Positions 62,234-64,000 of a stretch of 64,000 nt of DNA are shown piece after piece. The stretch covers positions 2,214,501 to 2,278,500 of the forward strand of contig NC_092571.1 in assembly GCF_037975245.1 (NCBI RefSeq). Direction: 5' to 3'. Below the pieces are notes generated by a model, which was not told the origin of the DNA, made no database searches, and saw only the letters and a program-made list of their open reading frames with translations. Within the stretch, counting starts at the first letter, position 1. Each line of letters starts with the position of its first letter. This DNA is from Apostichopus japonicus (taxonomy: Eukaryota > Echinodermata > Holothuroidea > Aspidochirotida > Stichopodidae). A program made the position numbers and the translations under genes.

Positions 62234-62633
62234 ATGGAAGCCTTTGGATTGGAATCGTATCTTTTCGAACCAGAATATTCAGAGGGAGAACTGAGACATC
62301 GAGAGGAGGAGTTTGTGCAAAGAATCAGTCCGCGACTGTTGGTGATGTTGGGTCGAATTCCGTTGCTGATACGAATACCGGTTACGCGAGCCACTGCGAA
62401 GAATGGTGTCTGTGTGCACTCTGTTCGCCATTGGAAAGCGACAAGGGGAGGATATGCTGCTATGGATTGTTCGCGGAAAAAGCTTTGTTGAACGCAGGAG
62501 AATGTCTGACCAACAGACCTGAATTCTCCCAGATATTTTTGCAGCCAGTTCATTTAGAACTCTGTTTTGTAAATTTCTTGAGGTACAAGAAGAAGAATCC
62601 TTTTCCTACGGCTGCTAAGAACATAACGAACAG
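62234..62633 (+). pseudogene. P2X7-type intracellular cysteine-rich domain, frameshifted first exon
   Basis: From the ATG at 62234 it reads MEAFGLESYLFEPEYSEGE and an acidic, Arg-rich stretch. The YxFEPEYxxxE start is common to stand-alone P2X7-like domain proteins of fish and marine invertebrates. The domain continues in the next frame (-1) as HCEEWCLCALC, ICCYGL, ECLTNRPEFSQIFLQPVHLE and FLRYKKKN. The WCxCxxC...CC...C pattern is the zinc-binding core of the P2X7 intracellular domain. The switch between about 62320 and 62345 implies a 1-bp deletion (or 2-bp insertion). At NITNR the codon is cut by a good donor (AACAG/gtactg at 62634); family members continue with Tyr/Arg-rich sequence there. 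Without splicing, a stop follows at 62650-62652. No channel segments are present. Confidence 0.72.
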
Positions 62634-62660
62634 GTACTGTACACCTCAGTGAAAGTTCAC

Positions 62661-62769
62661 TCTTTTCCGGATATTTTATTCCATCTGGAATAACGAAATA
62701 TCTTTTACCTTTTTCTGCTCCCTCTTCCCCTCTTCGGTTAACACAACCAAAGGCTTGGCATTCGGGCAT
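62661..62769 (-). pseudogene. THAP zinc-finger N-terminus, partial
   Basis: Starting at the ATG at 62769 (minus strand) it reads MPECQAFGCVNRR, then KGKRYFVIPDGIKYPEK. MPxC, the C-x4-C pair, GCxNRR and the F-x-x-P segment are the beginning of a C2CH THAP DNA-binding domain, usual at the N-terminus of P-element and Kolobok transposases. An upstream in-frame ATG at 62808 would add 13 residues; the MPEC start fits THAP proteins better. The second half of the finger (Trp, C-x2-H, AVPTIF-like) is absent. A donor-like site (gtgaac at 62660-62655) follows. The frame then runs on without similarity to 62554. Confidence 0.7.
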
Positions 62770-63068
62770 TTTAACCGGTGAAATAAGCGAAGCAAGATGC
62801 TCGAACATAGTGCGAATAGACTATAACTCGTATGCAAAGCTTCATTGTTTTGAAGTTACGATGTGGCTGGTGTACGTCACTTTTGAAGCGCCCTCAATAC
62901 TCATTTTAACAAAATGGCCGTTGTTCAAATGGGTAAAAAAAAATAATTGGAAAATTCGCGTAAAATTCAGGGAAACTATATTTTGCTTAGTAATTTCATA
63001 AATGGTATAAGAAAAATATCCCCTACCGCATGTACGCTCCAAAAACCCAGAGTTTATTTCTCCTTTAA

Positions 63069-64000
63069 CCCTTTGAATTATCTGTTAGCTGTACTCCATC
63101 AGTGATGATATTTTGATCAACTTAAAGTAACAAAACTTTGCTTGGTATCCTTTGTCTTCCCTTCAGTAGACAAGCTTGGTAACACTGCTGTATTTGCAAC
63201 AAAATTAAACACCAAGGATGAAAAGGGTGTAACTTTTTTGGTGGTTTGAGAAAGAGAAAAGGGTGATATCAGAATTGAAAAGGTTTATTGTAGACCACAC
63301 ATTCCTAATCCTGAAGATGAGAGGTTTCAGTAATTCATAGGGTCCACTTATCTCCATCCTCCTCCCCCTTCCTTGATTCAACTAGAGATGATGATGGATG
63401 ATTAGCCTCCAGAGTACAGTAGTTCTTTTTTAACTTTTTAACCATTGTGACTAGCTTACAGTACCTTTAAAAAAAAAAGAGGATATCTTGAATGGGGTAT
63501 GGATAATGGAGATGGGGTCCTGAATAGCTAAAAGGTTAGAACAAACTTGTAAGTTGATCAGGATTAAGGAAGCAAAGAGAATAGAGGGACTGGAAGACCC
63601 ATTTCATGACAGACAGACAGAAAAGAGAAAGGGGGAAGAAGGGAGGAAAGCTCATTCTATTGTGGATTGGTTATTATTATTTCTAACTGTTGATGATGAG
63701 ATGAAAGGTGAGCTTATTTTGTGGAACATGTAAGGATTTTTGGAGGAAGTGAATAAGAAGCCCAAAATTTGCATTTTGCCTGAAGGAATGATGGTTGCTG
63801 GACAAATAGTAAGAAGTTGAAGGATAGAAAAAGGGAACTGATAGGTTGTGAAAGAGGTCTTTTGTTGGCGATGGGTATCAGAAGGGGGAGGGGGGATTTT
63901 GTAGTAGCAATGGAATAAAGAGAGAGCCATGCATTTAAGGTATCCATGGGCAAGTTAAAGTACTTAAAAAATACATTGTAAAAGTGGTATGATAGGTCAT
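63069..64000. other. Non-coding, purine-rich
   Basis: GA-rich sequence at about 63440-63920 produces long minus-strand ORFs rich in Ser, Pro and Leu that I regard as artefacts. Nothing recognised. Confidence 0.5.

Larger units (their letters stand above)
61716..63064. mobile_element. TTAA-flanked DNA transposon (Kolobok-like) with THAP and P2X7-type gene remnants
   Basis: The left end AGGAGAAATAAACCCTAG faces the right end CCAGAGTTTATTTCTCCT (16 of 18 inverse match). TTAA lies at both borders (61712-61715 and 63065-63068). TTAA duplications occur in the Kolobok and piggyBac superfamilies; a THAP domain inside favours Kolobok. Two partial genes point towards each other inside it: a P2X7-type domain on + and a THAP N-terminus on -. 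No catalytic transposase domain remains, so the copy is non-autonomous. Confidence 0.85.

Noticed and set aside
62122-62553. 143-codon minus-strand ORF
   Set aside because: It lies antisense to the P2X7-type domain, whose conserved cysteine pattern is on the plus strand; no similarity of its own.
1-64000. Tandem arrays as CRISPR
   Set aside because: Repeats here lack constant spacers of uniform length and the DNA is eukaryotic; they are minisatellites.

Overview
The window is nuclear DNA of an animal, probably a marine invertebrate and most likely a deuterostome such as an echinoderm. The reasons are an intron-rich gene with consensus GT-AG junctions and a vertebrate-like protein, AT-rich non-coding DNA full of short transposons, G/C homopolymer runs and CCTAGG/AGGCCT-type motifs. 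The species assignment is inference. No bacterial operon, CRISPR array or RNA gene was seen.

Region 1 (about 1,200-19,861, + strand) is the 3' two thirds of an OPA1 (mitochondrial dynamin-like GTPase) gene. Nineteen consecutive exons could be read. All splice phases agree, they sum to 586 codons plus one base, and there is no frameshift. They cover the GTPase domain from just before the DLPG motif through the stalk, the membrane-binding paddle and most of the C-terminal helix. The P-loop exons lie upstream of the window. The last short coding exon, expected after a phase-1 donor at 19,862, could not be identified with confidence.

The OPA1 introns carry mobile and repeated DNA. These include a hAT-like MITE (61-423), a nine-unit minisatellite that starts at a 5' splice site and copies it as decoys (1,820-3,041), two non-LTR retrotransposon 3' ends (about 5,300 and 6,000), a MITE with 6-bp target duplications (8,878-9,224), an unknown 134-codon ORF (11,038) and several dispersed repeats.

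Region 2 (about 20,000-61,700) is some 42 kb in which I recognise no conserved protein. It holds a second copy of the 6-bp-TSD MITE (23,756-24,132), a 1.7-kb hAT-like element with subterminal GTCGCC motifs (34,565-36,289), a 271-bp hAT MITE with a perfect 8-bp duplication (40,114-40,384), a 23-bp palindrome inside 7-bp direct repeats (40,643), small tandem duplications and a perfect 22-bp palindrome made of two opposed TAATCC sites (54,509).

Region 3 (61,712-63,068) is the most interesting object. It is a 1,349-bp element with TTAA target duplications and inverted termini, which carries two convergent broken gene starts. One is a P2X7-type cysteine-rich zinc-binding domain on +, with a frameshift. 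The other is a THAP zinc-finger N-terminus on -. Their predicted 5' splice sites lie 26 bp apart, back to back, which looks like an internally deleted copy of a larger Kolobok-like transposon.
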